NCBI GenBank assembly: GCA_900109485.1
Contig: FOAY01000010.1
Span: 144,023-208,022, forward strand
Length of the DNA: 64,000 nucleotides
Reading direction: 5' to 3'
From: Kosakonia sacchari
GTDB taxonomy: Bacteria; Pseudomonadota; Gammaproteobacteria; Enterobacterales; Enterobacteriaceae
Position 1 is the first letter of the stretch. Each line of letters starts with the position of its first letter. Below the pieces are notes generated by a model that was not told the DNA's origin, did no database searches, and worked only from the letters and a program-made list of their open reading frames with translations. Below are positions 16,318 to 25,221 of this stretch, in pieces. The position numbers and the translations under genes are program-made.

Positions 16318-16557
16318 TTACTCCGCCACCAGCCACATATCCGCTTCTTCAAACATTTCCTCGAGCATCCGGTTCAGCTTTTCCCTGTCGTTTTTACTGG
16401 CATCGCTGTTCAGCCCGTTGGCCTGCATGGGTTTTACCCGGACATCGGCATCAGGAAACAGACGGTGAACGCGCCGGGTAAGTTCAGCAAGGATAATTTC
16501 CCTGGCGCCGGAAAGCCCTTCAACATTGCGTTTGTCATAGACCAGTTCAACGAACAT
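16318..16557 (-). CDS. DinI-family protein
   Basis: The 79-residue protein reads MFVELVYDKRNVEGLSGARE at the start and EKLNRMLEEMFEEADMW near the end, the fold and acidic C-terminal helix of DinI. DinI binds RecA filaments and modulates SOS induction and UmuD processing. A near-consensus LexA box lies 38 bases upstream of the start, so damage-inducible expression is expected. DinI paralogues occur on the chromosome and on prophages. No phage gene adjoins this one, and it could be either. Confidence 0.85.
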   Translation of the reverse strand: MFVELVYDKRNVEGLSGAREIILAELTRRVHRLFPDADVRVKPMQANGLNSDASKNDREKLNRMLEEMFEEADMWLVAE

Positions 16558-16595
16558 TAACCATTCCTGTGTGTGAATTCATAGCGCAGTATTTA

Positions 16596-16615
16596 TACTG
16601 TATAAAACACCAGTA
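16596..16615. promoter_or_regulatory. LexA (SOS) box upstream of the dinI-like gene
   Basis: TACTG-TATAAAACAC-CAGTA matches the LexA consensus TACTG(TA)5CAGTA in both outer pentamers with the right 10-base spacer. The inner part deviates mildly. Confidence 0.8.
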
Positions 16616-16735
16616 ATCAACAATGAAAGTGAAAGGGGAAGGGCAGAAGGTATTTTGTGGGGTAGCGATCGGTTATTCCGCGCTATTTCTGCGCGAAATG
16701 TATGAAAAACAGACGCAGCGTTTGCTGTGCGTATT

Positions 16736-16767
16736 ACCGTGAGCCCTTTTCAGGACTCACGGTTTTA
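16736..16767. terminator. Hairpin terminator beyond the HsdR-N-type gene
   Basis: ACCGTGAG and CTCACGGT form an eight-base stem followed by TTTT on the plus strand. It lies between the ends of the dinI promoter region and the minus-strand gene at 16801. Confidence 0.5.
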
Positions 16768-16800
16768 TTGCCGATTCTGAGCGGGAATTTTGGGTGGCGA

Positions 16801-17967
16801 TCAGGTGGGCTGTACGGCTTTTTTCTTTTTAAAGTTTTCGTCATTAATCACAAACTGGAATGCGTCGAGAATCAGCCCCGATATTCTGAGAATATCTTCG
16901 GGCCGGTCGAGATAAATTCGCATGCCATCGTGCTCAAGCCCCGCTCTGGAAACTTCATTAGCGGTAACAGGCGTTAGCTCAATGGGTAACTGGATCGAGG
17001 AGCGGTTTTTTTTATCATAGTAGCGAACCACCCAGCGGGTGGTTTTACCTTGATAGAGGATGCTGTAATACGATTCCGTATCCTTCGGTTGAAGATCTTT
17101 TTCTGCCCCCAGAATGGAGACGATCTTCTCAAATAAAGAACGTTCATTATGGGTTGTCACGATGTTGGGATTATCCGGGTCAATATGATCGGCCGTTTCA
17201 TCGATTGATACGGCATCATCCACGCCCTGAGCCGCTAACTCTTCCCGAATGGGCTGGTGCGCTGACAAACCGGAAACAACCATTGCGCTTACGGAGCGCT
17301 GAACCGCTTCCCGGACCAGTGGCGTGATGGAATCGATAAATCGCTGATTAAGCTGGCGGCCTATATTGGCGCGGGAAGCGATGTATCTTACAAATTCCGA
17401 ATCCACTTCTTTCAGGCTTGAACTGACGACTTTCGAGAATGAAGAGATATAGACGCTCTCTTCAGCCAGCGTGCGTAACGCTTCTGGCTTAAATTTATCG
17501 TGGCGAAATCTGAAAAGCTGTTCGGCATCAGAATCGGTTATGTCGTCCATCCTGATTCTCAGGAAGGGCGTCGGATCCATGATGTTTTTTTCTTGCAGGT
17601 CGGTAAAAAAGCGCCACTCCTGGCCATTGGTAATGGCCGAAATGGTGACTTCCGGCGTGCAATTAAAGTAACGGGAGAGCTGCGGGCAGTGATTATCAAT
17701 TTTTTCTTTATAGGCTTTAGCTTCGATGAACATCACCGGTACGCCCTGACAAAATAGTGCGTAATCGACACGTTCCCCGGCTTTGACACCCGGAAAATCG
17801 GCACCGTACTCTGCCCGTACTTTTTGTGGATCATAAGCATTGAACCCCAAAATATCTAAAAAAGGCAGAATCAGCGCTTGCTTGGTTGTTTCCTCTGTCG
17901 TGCAATGAATGCCAACATTTTTGACATGTTCAATATGATTTTTAAGTCTTAGCTTGAAGTTTTCCAT
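16801..17967 (-). CDS. Lone type I restriction HsdR N-terminal-domain (PD-(D/E)XK) protein
   Basis: The 388-residue protein begins with a domain like the N-terminal nuclease domain of type I restriction subunit R. The region at residues 66-84 reads RVDYALFCQGVPVMFIEAKA, giving Asp68 and the Glu82-x-Lys84 pair of a PD-(D/E)XK nuclease. There is no helicase (no Walker A) and no HsdM or HsdS nearby. The C-terminal part (about 250-375) has a VVRYYDKKNRSSIQLPIEL segment of unknown role. Such orphans are annotated on chromosomes and mobile elements and may act in defence or DNA processing. Activity is inferred only from the motif. Confidence 0.75.
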   Translation of the reverse strand: MENFKLRLKNHIEHVKNVGIHCTTEETTKQALILPFLDILGFNAYDPQKVRAEYGADFPGVKAGERVDYALFCQGVPVMFIEAKAYKEKIDNHCPQLSRYFNCTPEVTISAITNGQEWRFFTDLQEKNIMDPTPFLRIRMDDITDSDAEQLFRFRHDKFKPEALRTLAEESVYISSFSKVVSSSLKEVDSEFVRYIASRANIGRQLNQRFIDSITPLVREAVQRSVSAMVVSGLSAHQPIREELAAQGVDDAVSIDETADHIDPDNPNIVTTHNERSLFEKIVSILGAEKDLQPKDTESYYSILYQGKTTRWVVRYYDKKNRSSIQLPIELTPVTANEVSRAGLEHDGMRIYLDRPEDILRISGLILDAFQFVINDENFKKKKAVQPT

Positions 17968-18892
17968 TTATCACCCGTAGCCTTAGAGTGTGTAGTCACT
18001 CAAATAGGATCAATGTTATCAGCCTGTTTATGACGATTTAATCGATGCAGTTTTTTCAGCCATACGAAATTATCTAATTACTTCAAATTATTACCATTTT
18101 CACAGTAATTTCATATCCGTCATTTCTTTCGAATTAAAAACGTTGAGATTAAGATTACTGTTGCGAAATAAGTATTCTCTCCAGGTACAGAACTACACCA
18201 TGATCCAGATCATCATTCTCTGGATGAATGACATAGCTCATTTTCTGCTGCATTTCTTGCTTATGTGAAAGGGTTAAAAAGATAAAGCAATTTGTTCAAT
18301 ATCAGCGAACTGACAGTAAAAAGGAACGTGTGTGAAATATTCCTGGGCAGGTAATTACCCTCAATACAGAGGAAGAGAGGGCAACAATATAAAATTCGCC
18401 AGCTGATATTTTATATCTACGGTTGAAACAACCGATTTGAATGGAATAGTGTCATGGTCAATTCAGTCCCCACCGTTTTTAAGCTGCTGCGTTTAATGCT
18501 GGCGTCAAACCTATGAGCAAACCGTGGGGGGTGCCCATCTTTATTTGTCCAGGATAACCGGCATTTTTGGCGGATAAGGCCGCCGTGCAACATCCTTTCT
18601 CACCGATCGCGAAAGCGCAGCGTTTGCCAACCACATGATTAAAAAAAGAGAGTGCAATATCTGATTTTGCCCGTACCGGGCCACTATTGGCACGATCGAA
18701 TGACATACACTGAACTGAGCAGTGAAAGCGAAGGCCCCTTTATGCTTGTTCACCAGGCAGGTTTACGCCAGTACCGTCTGGAAATATGTCGAAATAGCGT
18801 GGAAGCGCGGTAACCGTAGCGGGTTGATGATGCCGGTGCGTACATATCTCTCCTCATCGCAGGCGTAACGGTGTTGAACAGTGGGACGCAGC
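17968..18892. other. Long stretch with no supported gene
   Basis: About 920 bases separate the HsdR-N-type gene from dosP. The left half is AT-rich. A minus-strand frame at 18479-18706 (75 codons) lacks a ribosome site and recognisable similarity, so I do not call it. The stretch may hold the dosP promoter and decayed sequence. Confidence 0.4.
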
Positions 18893-21352
18893 ATGCTTAA
18901 TCATTTGAAAAAACGAATGCACCAGTACACGAAACCGACAGCGCCGCCATCCCGGGGGGAAGATATTCTCTTTGCTGCGCTCGAGCAGAATATGATGGCT
19001 GCTGTGCTGATTGATGAGCAAGACAGGGTGATGTTTTACAATCGCGCGGCAGAAAAACTCTGGGGCTACAGCCGTGACGATGTGCTCGGACAAAGTGTCT
19101 CCGTTCTGATTCCGCATGACCTGAAGGCCGCGCATCCTGGCTTTATTCGCCATCATCGCGAGGGCGGAGATTCCCGCGTTGAGGGGATGAGCCGGGAATT
19201 GCAACTGGAACGAAAGGACGGCAAGAGGATCTGGACGCGCTTTTCTCTTTCCCGGGTCGTGAACGCAGGAAAAGTCTGTTACCTCGCGCTGGCGCGTGAC
19301 GCCACTCTGGAGGTAGAACAGCGGGAACAGACGCGTCTGCTGCTGCTGGCTGTTGACCATATCAGCAAACCGGTGATCGTGCTGGATCCCGAACGGCGTA
19401 TTGTTCAGACGAACCGGGCTTTTACGGAGGCGTTCGGCCTGAGCGTAAGCGAGGTGGCGGGGAAAAGCCTGGACAGCATACTCAACATTCCCGATGCTCC
19501 GCCGGATAACCGGCAGCGTCTGCAAAACCTGCTGCGCAAAAACGAGCGCGACCAGAATGAGTTTCAGGCGCTTGCCAGCACTGGCGAGAACGTCTGGTTC
19601 AACGCCACCCTCAGCCCGGTTCTTGCTAAAAATGGCCAGTTGCAGAATCTGGTGATGACCTTTTCTGACATCACTGAAGATCGCAAGATCCGTGAACTTG
19701 AACGGACTTTGCTTTCCGCAATGCGCAGCAACCTGCCGATCGGTGAAATGGGCGAAATCATCTGCCGTAATATTGTCGCCGTGCTGGGGCAGGCGCACGC
19801 TTCGCTGAAAATCCTGCAAAATAATGTTCCGCAACGCTGGGCGTCCAGCGCCGAAAAACTCGACAGCCCGGGAGTCATGTCGCGCGCCGTGACGATTCGC
19901 CGACGCGACGGCGTTGCCACAGGTATCCTGACGATCGACACCGTGGCAGGCAAGGAAAACCGGGCCTTTACCGAGCGTGTCGCCGATATCAGCCAGCACC
20001 TGGCCGCGCTGGTACTGGAGCAGGAAAACAGCCGCCAGCAGATTGAACATCTGATTAAGTTCGATCCGCTAACCGGGCTGCCTAACCGCAGCCACCTACA
20101 AGAGCATCTCGATCAACGGCTGGCGACAGCGGAGACGAAAGCGCCGGTGGTGTTGATGATGACGGTTGATCACTTCCAGGACGTGATTGATGCGCAGGGG
20201 TATGCCGCCGCTGAGCAGATCCTCTCCATCGTGGCTAACCGCCTGCACAATAGTCTCAACGCGGGCCAGTATCTGAGCAAATTAGAGGGGCAACAGTTTG
20301 TGCTGGTGGACAGTGAAAATGACGTCAGCAGCATGACACGGGTTGCAGAAGCGCTCGAAAACGCCGTCAGTGAACCCATTAACTTTAATAACACGACGTT
20401 TTCATTGACGCTGAGTATCGGCATCAGCCATGAAGCGGGTAAAGATCGCGACTGGCTGCTCTCCACGGCGCACAGCGCCATGGATCATATTAGCCGCAGC
20501 GGCGGTAACGGCTGGCAGTTCTTCAATCAGGAGCTTAATCGCGCGGCGACGGAGCGTCTGCTGTTGGGTGCGGCCCTGAAGCGCGCCGTTGCGGAAAATC
20601 GCCTGCGGCTGGTGTATCAGCCGCAGATCAATATCGCCACGGGTGAATTGTATGGTTTTGAAGCGCTGGCCAGATGGTGGGATCCTGAACACGGTGATGT
20701 ACCGCCTACGCGGTTTATTCCGCTGGCGGAAGAGGTGGGGGAAATCGAGAATATCGGCGGCTGGGTGTTGCGCGAGGCGTGCCGCCAACTGGCGCAGTGG
20801 CGCAAAAACTGGCCGGATTTTCCTGCGCTTTCTGTTAATTTGTCGGCCATCCACTTTCACAATATCCAGCTTCCCGTGCAGGTACTGGAAGCCATCAACG
20901 AGTTTGCCATCCCCGGTGAAATGCTGACGCTGGAAATTACCGAAAGTATGGTCATGGCGCGGGATGATGAGCTATCAACGCGTTTTCAGGCGCTGCGCGA
21001 TATGGGCATTGGCCTGTCGGTAGATGATTTCGGGACGGGGTTTTCCGGGCTTTCCCGGCTGGTCACGCTGCCGGTGACCGAAATTAAAATCGATAAAAGC
21101 TTTGTCGATGGTTGTCTGACGGATAACCGGAGCCGTTCGCTGCTGGAGGCGATAACCGGCATTGGGCAGAGTTTTGGCATGATGGTGGTGGCGGAGGGCG
21201 TCGAAACCCGTGAACAGTTACAGCTCCTGCGGCATATCGGGTGCCCGGTGGTCCAGGGCTACTATTTTTCCCGACCGATGCCTCCTGAAGAGGTTCCTGA
21301 GTGGTATTTAACGACCTTCCCCAGGCTTATCGCGCAAGAGGCGCAGCCCTGA
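18893..21352 (+). CDS. dosP: Haem-PAS oxygen sensor, c-di-GMP phosphodiesterase DosP
   Basis: The 819-residue protein follows E. coli DosP closely throughout. The first PAS domain keeps the haem ligands: His81 in AHPGFIRHHREGG and Met99 in VEGMSRELQ, spaced 18 apart as His77 and Met95 are in E. coli. A second PAS, a linker, a degenerate GGDEF domain (GGDEF replaced by LEGQQF) and an EAL domain (YGFEALARWW, ITESM, VDDFGTGFSG, KIDKSFVDG, AEGVET) follow. The enzyme linearises c-di-GMP in response to oxygen. I start at ATG 18893 behind GTGGGA; a GTG at 18881 lacks a ribosome site. The partner cyclase gene dosC, upstream in E. coli, is absent here. Confidence 0.93.
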   Translation: MLNHLKKRMHQYTKPTAPPSRGEDILFAALEQNMMAAVLIDEQDRVMFYNRAAEKLWGYSRDDVLGQSVSVLIPHDLKAAHPGFIRHHREGGDSRVEGMSRELQLERKDGKRIWTRFSLSRVVNAGKVCYLALARDATLEVEQREQTRLLLLAVDHISKPVIVLDPERRIVQTNRAFTEAFGLSVSEVAGKSLDSILNIPDAPPDNRQRLQNLLRKNERDQNEFQALASTGENVWFNATLSPVLAKNGQLQNLVMTFSDITEDRKIRELERTLLSAMRSNLPIGEMGEIICRNIVAVLGQAHASLKILQNNVPQRWASSAEKLDSPGVMSRAVTIRRRDGVATGILTIDTVAGKENRAFTERVADISQHLAALVLEQENSRQQIEHLIKFDPLTGLPNRSHLQEHLDQRLATAETKAPVVLMMTVDHFQDVIDAQGYAAAEQILSIVANRLHNSLNAGQYLSKLEGQQFVLVDSENDVSSMTRVAEALENAVSEPINFNNTTFSLTLSIGISHEAGKDRDWLLSTAHSAMDHISRSGGNGWQFFNQELNRAATERLLLGAALKRAVAENRLRLVYQPQINIATGELYGFEALARWWDPEHGDVPPTRFIPLAEEVGEIENIGGWVLREACRQLAQWRKNWPDFPALSVNLSAIHFHNIQLPVQVLEAINEFAIPGEMLTLEITESMVMARDDELSTRFQALRDMGIGLSVDDFGTGFSGLSRLVTLPVTEIKIDKSFVDGCLTDNRSRSLLEAITGIGQSFGMMVVAEGVETREQLQLLRHIGCPVVQGYYFSRPMPPEEVPEWYLTTFPRLIAQEAQP

Positions 21353-21469
21353 AACGCCGCGAGCCTCTTTTTGCTGAAATAGCCGCAACGCTTTTGTTTC
21401 TGCTGCTCCCCTTGTAGCATATGTCGCGAATTTTATTGTGGTTGTAGCGTTAGCTCTAAGGAAGTGAGT

Positions 21470-22108
21470 GTGTTTGCGGAATTTGGCGTTATCAGTTACT
21501 GGACCTATTTTATCGGCGCAATTTTTATCATTCTGGTGCCCGGTCCGAACACCTTTTTTGTGCTGAAAACCAGTATCGCCGGGGGATTACGCAACGGGTA
21601 TACCGCTGCGGCAGGCGTGTTTATTGGTGATGCTGTGCTGATGTTTCTCGCGTACGCCGGTGTCGCCACGCTGATTAAAACAACACCGGTATTGTTCAAT
21701 ATCGTGCGTTATCTCGGCGCGATTTACTTGCTCTGGCTTGGCGGGAAAATGCTCTACAGTACCTTTGTGCAGCGGACGCAGCCGCAAAGCGATGATGATG
21801 CGCATAAGGGCGACATTTTAAAACGCTCGCTGGTGTTGAGCCTGACCAACCCGAAAGCGATTCTGTTTTATGTTTCGTTCTTTGTGCAGTTTATTGATAT
21901 CCATTATGCCCGGCCTGGGGTGTCTTTTTTTATTCTCGCCAGCACGCTGGAGATCATCAGCGTCTGCTATTTCAGCTTCCTGATCGTGACAGGTTCTTAT
22001 GTGACGCAATGGGTGAAGACAAAAAAACGCTTAACCCGTCTGGGAAATTCGCTGATTGGTTTAATCTTTGTTGGCTTCGCCGCCCGTCTGGCAACGTTGC
22101 AATCCTGA
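21470..22108 (+). CDS. leuE: Leucine efflux protein LeuE (LysE family)
   Basis: The 212-residue inner-membrane exporter matches E. coli LeuE over its whole length, e.g. [58 protein letters not shown] and the C-terminal [11 protein letters not shown]. It exports leucine and related amino acids. I use GTG 21470 because AAGGA lies at the right distance and the product then matches the E. coli start; GTG 21464 would be too close to that site. A strong terminator follows 12 bases after the stop. It marks the beginning of the conserved yea-region backbone. Confidence 0.95.
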   Translation: MFAEFGVISYWTYFIGAIFIILVPGPNTFFVLKTSIAGGLRNGYTAAAGVFIGDAVLMFLAYAGVATLIKTTPVLFNIVRYLGAIYLLWLGGKMLYSTFVQRTQPQSDDDAHKGDILKRSLVLSLTNPKAILFYVSFFVQFIDIHYARPGVSFFILASTLEIISVCYFSFLIVTGSYVTQWVKTKKRLTRLGNSLIGLIFVGFAARLATLQS

Positions 22109-22120
22109 AGAGATAAAAAG

Positions 22121-22149
22121 AAAAGCCACGCCAGCCGGCGTGGCTTTTT
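22121..22149 (+). terminator. leuE terminator
   Basis: AAAAGCCACGCC-AGCC-GGCGTGGCTTTTTA is a strong hairpin. Its A- and T-flanks let it serve the convergent PTS gene as well. Confidence 0.9.
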
Positions 22150-22154
22150 AGCGT

Positions 22155-22466
22155 TTATTCTGCCAGCACGGGCATTTTCGCCATCACAAACTCCAGCACT
22201 TTCTCACCATCCATTGACGCGAAAGGATAGCTTTCGATAATCGCGACAGGCGCATCACCCACGGCGGCCTTGATTTCGTCCAGTTTGTACTGGACGTGCG
22301 GCGCGACCAGAAAACAGTCAAAGGCGGGAGCGACGCTGGCAAAATTGTCCAGACCGATCGCACTAATCAGCATTGGATAGCCATGTTCGTTGGCTGCCTT
22401 TTGCATCCGTTTCGCCAGCGCGTTGGCGGTATTGCCGAAAAGACAACATATTAGTAACTTTTTCAT
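22155..22466 (-). CDS. Orphan PTS lactose/cellobiose-type IIB protein
   Basis: The 103-residue cytoplasmic protein starts MKKLLICCLFGNTANALAKR. Cys8 followed by L-F-G-N-T fits the C-x2-G-x-S/T phosphorylation loop of IIB(Lac/Chb) proteins, and the C-terminal half (VAPHVQYKLDEI) also fits that fold. IIB domains pass phosphate from IIA to the incoming sugar at IIC. No IIA or IIC gene is near, so it either serves a system encoded elsewhere or has become regulatory. It converges with leuE across a shared hairpin. Confidence 0.8.
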   Translation of the reverse strand: MKKLLICCLFGNTANALAKRMQKAANEHGYPMLISAIGLDNFASVAPAFDCFLVAPHVQYKLDEIKAAVGDAPVAIIESYPFASMDGEKVLEFVMAKMPVLAE

Positions 22467-22554
22467 GGTTTTGTCCTCCTGGGAGATATCCTTACACTAT
22501 GCCCGCCAGTGGCGAGAAAATGAGCGCAATCTCCAGGTTTATTACGAAATATCG

Positions 22555-24099
22555 TTACTGGAACACCGAAATCGCTTCTGCTAAACGAATCGCCTGCTGA
22601 TTCATGCGCCCGGAGGCTTCAGCGCCTTCCTGCACACGCTCGGCATTCTGGTGGGTGATCCTGTCGAGATCTTCCACGGCCACACTGACTTCGCCAAGCG
22701 CAGTCGCCTGTTCGGCAGTGGCGGCGCTGATTTGTGCAATCAGCGCGGTGACGTTCTGTACCTGGCTGACAATCTCTTTCATCGTCTTTCCTGCGTTATC
22801 GGCCAGCGCACTACCGGAATCGACGTGCGTCACACTGGTTTCGATCAACGCTTTGATTTCGCTGGCCGCGCTGGCGCTGCGGCTCGCCAGGCTTCTTACT
22901 TCGCCTGCCACCACTGCAAAACCTTTCCCTTGTTCCCCCGCGCGTGCTGCCTCTACTGCGGCGTTTAGTGCCAGAATATTGGTCTGAAAGGCGATACTGT
23001 CGATGATGCTGGTGATGCTGGCAATTTGCCGCGAGCTATCCGCAATCGCCGACATCATTTCGATCATCTGATTCATGACCTGCCCGCCTTGCTGCGCCGC
23101 GCTCTGCGTACCTTGTGAAAGGCTGGTAACTTCTGCCGCCGTCTCGCGGTTACTCCTTACCGTCGCCGTCATTTCGTTCATGGTGGCGGCCGTTTGCTGC
23201 ACATTTGACGCTGCCTGTTCAGTCTGACGGCTTAAGGAGTCATTTCCTGCCCGCAGCGCATCTGACGCTTTCAGCACGGTCACAGCCTGGCCGCTGACGT
23301 CGTTAACCAGCCAGCGAAACATCAGACCAAGTTGGTTGATGGCGCGTAGCGTGACGCCCACTTCATCTACGCGATTGAGCTGCTCCACCTGATGTATTTC
23401 GCCGCTGGCAACCTGCAACGCCTGGCGCCGCAGATGTTCAATCGGGCGAACGATTTGCTGTTCAAGCCAGATATCAATTGCCAGCAGCAGTAGCGCCATA
23501 AAACCCGAGAAACTCGCCATTTGCCCCGGCGTCAGTGCATGCAGCCAGGCGGCAGCGAGGCTGAATAACAGCGCGATAATTAGCGCTGAGCGTAAGCGCC
23601 AGCGCAGGGGCAGGGTGACGAACAGCGAGCGCCACGCCATCAAACCGGTGCGAATGATCAACCCTTTATGAAAACGTCGGCCTTTGCTCTGGCCGCTGCG
23701 AAACTCACGGTACAGCGTTTCCGCCGCCGCGACTTCTTCCGCTGCGGGCCGTGTACGTACTGACATATAACCTTTGATTTTACCCTCACGCACCACCGGA
23801 ATAGCGTTAGCGCGTACCCAATAGTGATCGCCATTGCGACGGCGGTTTTTTACCAGCGCCGTCCACGGCTCCCCCTGTTTCAGCGTGCCCCACATGTCCG
23901 CGAAAGCCTCTTTTGGCATATCGGGATGGCGAACCAGGTTATGCGGCTCGCCTTTTAGTTCCTCCAGCGAAAAACCACTGACCTGAATAAACGCGTCGTT
24001 AGCATAATTAATATGGCTTTGTGGATCGGTTGTTGACATCAACGTGGCATCATTATCAAAAACATATTCTTGCTGTGTGACGGGTTCATTGTTACGCAT
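22555..24099 (-). CDS. aer: Aer-type PAS methyl-accepting chemotaxis protein (energy taxis)
   Basis: The 514-residue receptor has the Aer layout: an N-terminal PAS domain (residues about 10-125) with [17 protein letters not shown] containing the flavin-site residues, a hydrophobic anchor near 175-215, a HAMP segment and a long coiled-coil signalling domain with the hairpin tip [20 protein letters not shown] and [15 protein letters not shown]. Aer senses redox change through FAD and signals to CheA/CheW. There is no NWETF-type CheR tether. A FliA-like promoter lies upstream. More than one Aer-like receptor occurs in some enterobacteria, so this may be a paralogue of the canonical one. Confidence 0.85.
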   Translation of the reverse strand: MRNNEPVTQQEYVFDNDATLMSTTDPQSHINYANDAFIQVSGFSLEELKGEPHNLVRHPDMPKEAFADMWGTLKQGEPWTALVKNRRRNGDHYWVRANAIPVVREGKIKGYMSVRTRPAAEEVAAAETLYREFRSGQSKGRRFHKGLIIRTGLMAWRSLFVTLPLRWRLRSALIIALLFSLAAAWLHALTPGQMASFSGFMALLLLAIDIWLEQQIVRPIEHLRRQALQVASGEIHQVEQLNRVDEVGVTLRAINQLGLMFRWLVNDVSGQAVTVLKASDALRAGNDSLSRQTEQAASNVQQTAATMNEMTATVRSNRETAAEVTSLSQGTQSAAQQGGQVMNQMIEMMSAIADSSRQIASITSIIDSIAFQTNILALNAAVEAARAGEQGKGFAVVAGEVRSLASRSASAASEIKALIETSVTHVDSGSALADNAGKTMKEIVSQVQNVTALIAQISAATAEQATALGEVSVAVEDLDRITHQNAERVQEGAEASGRMNQQAIRLAEAISVFQ

Positions 24100-24536
24100 A
24101 GTGAGCCTTCTCAGGAAAAGGGATACGAGGCTGAAACATGTTACATTTCTTATATCTATTTACGGCATGGAGTGCTGTGTGCTTTATATTTTTCTGTTGC
24201 GTACGTACTGGCAAAATAGTGCATAAAATAATTTCATTTAAGCCATCATCTTTTTTTTCAGAGATGAAAGGAAATTTTACTTAAGGAGCAAAAAAGCGCG
24301 CAGCAGTAAGGTGAGTGTATATTTATATTCCAGCATAACCATACATAGTGTAGATGTTTTTATTATTGTTGAAGCTGCAGGGATAATGTTTTAGCTAAAA
24401 CCATAAATACGTGAATAAGAGTTGTGGTCGGGATCATAAACCTGCTGCTACGGTGCGCCAAATACGCGCCAGATCGTTTCCTGGCGGGCTGGATTCAGCT
24501 ACGCTGAAACTCTCTTACTGCGAAAGGATTGTTCTT
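24100..24536. other. Intergenic region between divergent aer-like and small hypothetical genes
   Basis: Apart from the possible FliA promoter I see no gene or hairpin that I can support in these 437 AT-rich bases. Confidence 0.4.
24159..24186 (-). promoter_or_regulatory. Possible sigma-28 (FliA) promoter for the aer-like gene
   Basis: Minus strand TAAA, 16 bases, GCCGTAAA resembles the flagellar consensus TAAA-N15-GCCGATAA with a one-base longer spacer. It lies about 60 bases upstream of the start codon. Confidence 0.45.
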
Positions 24537-24791
24537 ATGAAAGGTACTGTCGTTCACCACGAACACCGCATTGGCTTTCTTGTGATTCGCGACGATAAAG
24601 GCGAGTTCGCCATCGCAGAGCTGCTGGGAAATTATGATGTTGAGATGGGAGATATCGTTTCTGGAAACCTGCACACCAACGGTAACGAGACGCTGTTTAA
24701 CCAGACGCAGAATGAAGCGATGGAGGTTTCTGTGAAAGGCTATGGATTATCTGAACAGGATGCCATTAGCATGCTTCTGCGTACGCATTGA
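24537..24791 (+). CDS. Small conserved-looking hypothetical protein, 84 aa
   Basis: ATG 24537 follows AAAGGA and opens MKGTVVHHEHRIGFLVIRDD. The sequence (GEFAIAELLGNYDVEMGDIV, SGNLHTNGNETLFN) suggests a small beta-barrel of the OB or cold-shock-like kind at residues 1-50, then a short helical tail. I do not recognise a named gene. The reading frame extends upstream to 24411 but without a ribosome site. It stands alone with a hairpin about 110 bases downstream. Confidence 0.7.
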   Translation: MKGTVVHHEHRIGFLVIRDDKGEFAIAELLGNYDVEMGDIVSGNLHTNGNETLFNQTQNEAMEVSVKGYGLSEQDAISMLLRTH

Positions 24792-24903
24792 ATTAATTTA
24801 CTGTTTCTTATGCGATATATCTTAGTTCCGGCGAATTAATTGCAGAGAAAAAGAGTACCTGTTTTCATTTGCTGGTTGAAGCAGGGGAAGGGCAATAAAA
24901 TGC

Positions 24904-24942
24904 GGCAGTTTCGACACCAAAACTGCCAGCGAATGTTTTTTT
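24904..24942 (+). terminator. Probable intrinsic terminator
   Basis: GGCAGTTT and AAACTGCC form a stem with an eight-base loop; a run of seven T follows nine bases later. Likely ends transcription of the 84-residue protein gene. The rest of 24792-25221 holds no supported gene. Confidence 0.5.
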
Positions 24943-25221
24943 GAGATTGTTAAAGCGTATATCCGTCACGTGCGCACTTTATAACCTGTAACCCGATTGT
25001 GAGCCAGCGCAAATTTTTCTGTGGAAAGATTAATGAATTTGATGATTACCGGTGCTGCGCTTCGTTTGATAGCACATGCTGCTGCGGAATGTGACGCCGT
25101 AGCAGCCCTGATTCATTAAAGCATCTTATTGTTAGCCCGGAGTTTGAAGATTTGCACCATCGCCAGCAGGTTTTTCGCCTGCTGGTGCTTAATACAACAG
25201 GCCGGATAAATAACGTGCGCG

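Noticed and set aside
18479..18706. 75-codon minus-strand frame between the HsdR-N-type gene and dosP
   Set aside because: No ribosome site, no recognised similarity, and another overlapping frame is equally long; too weak to call.
18854..20050. 398-codon open frame antisense to dosP
   Set aside because: dosP matches a known protein along its full length; the antisense frame has no recognisable motif.
25032..25118. 28-codon frame starting MNLMITGAALRLIAHAAAEC
   Set aside because: A GGAAAG site precedes it, but the peptide has no recognisable match and the region looks like leftover intergenic sequence.
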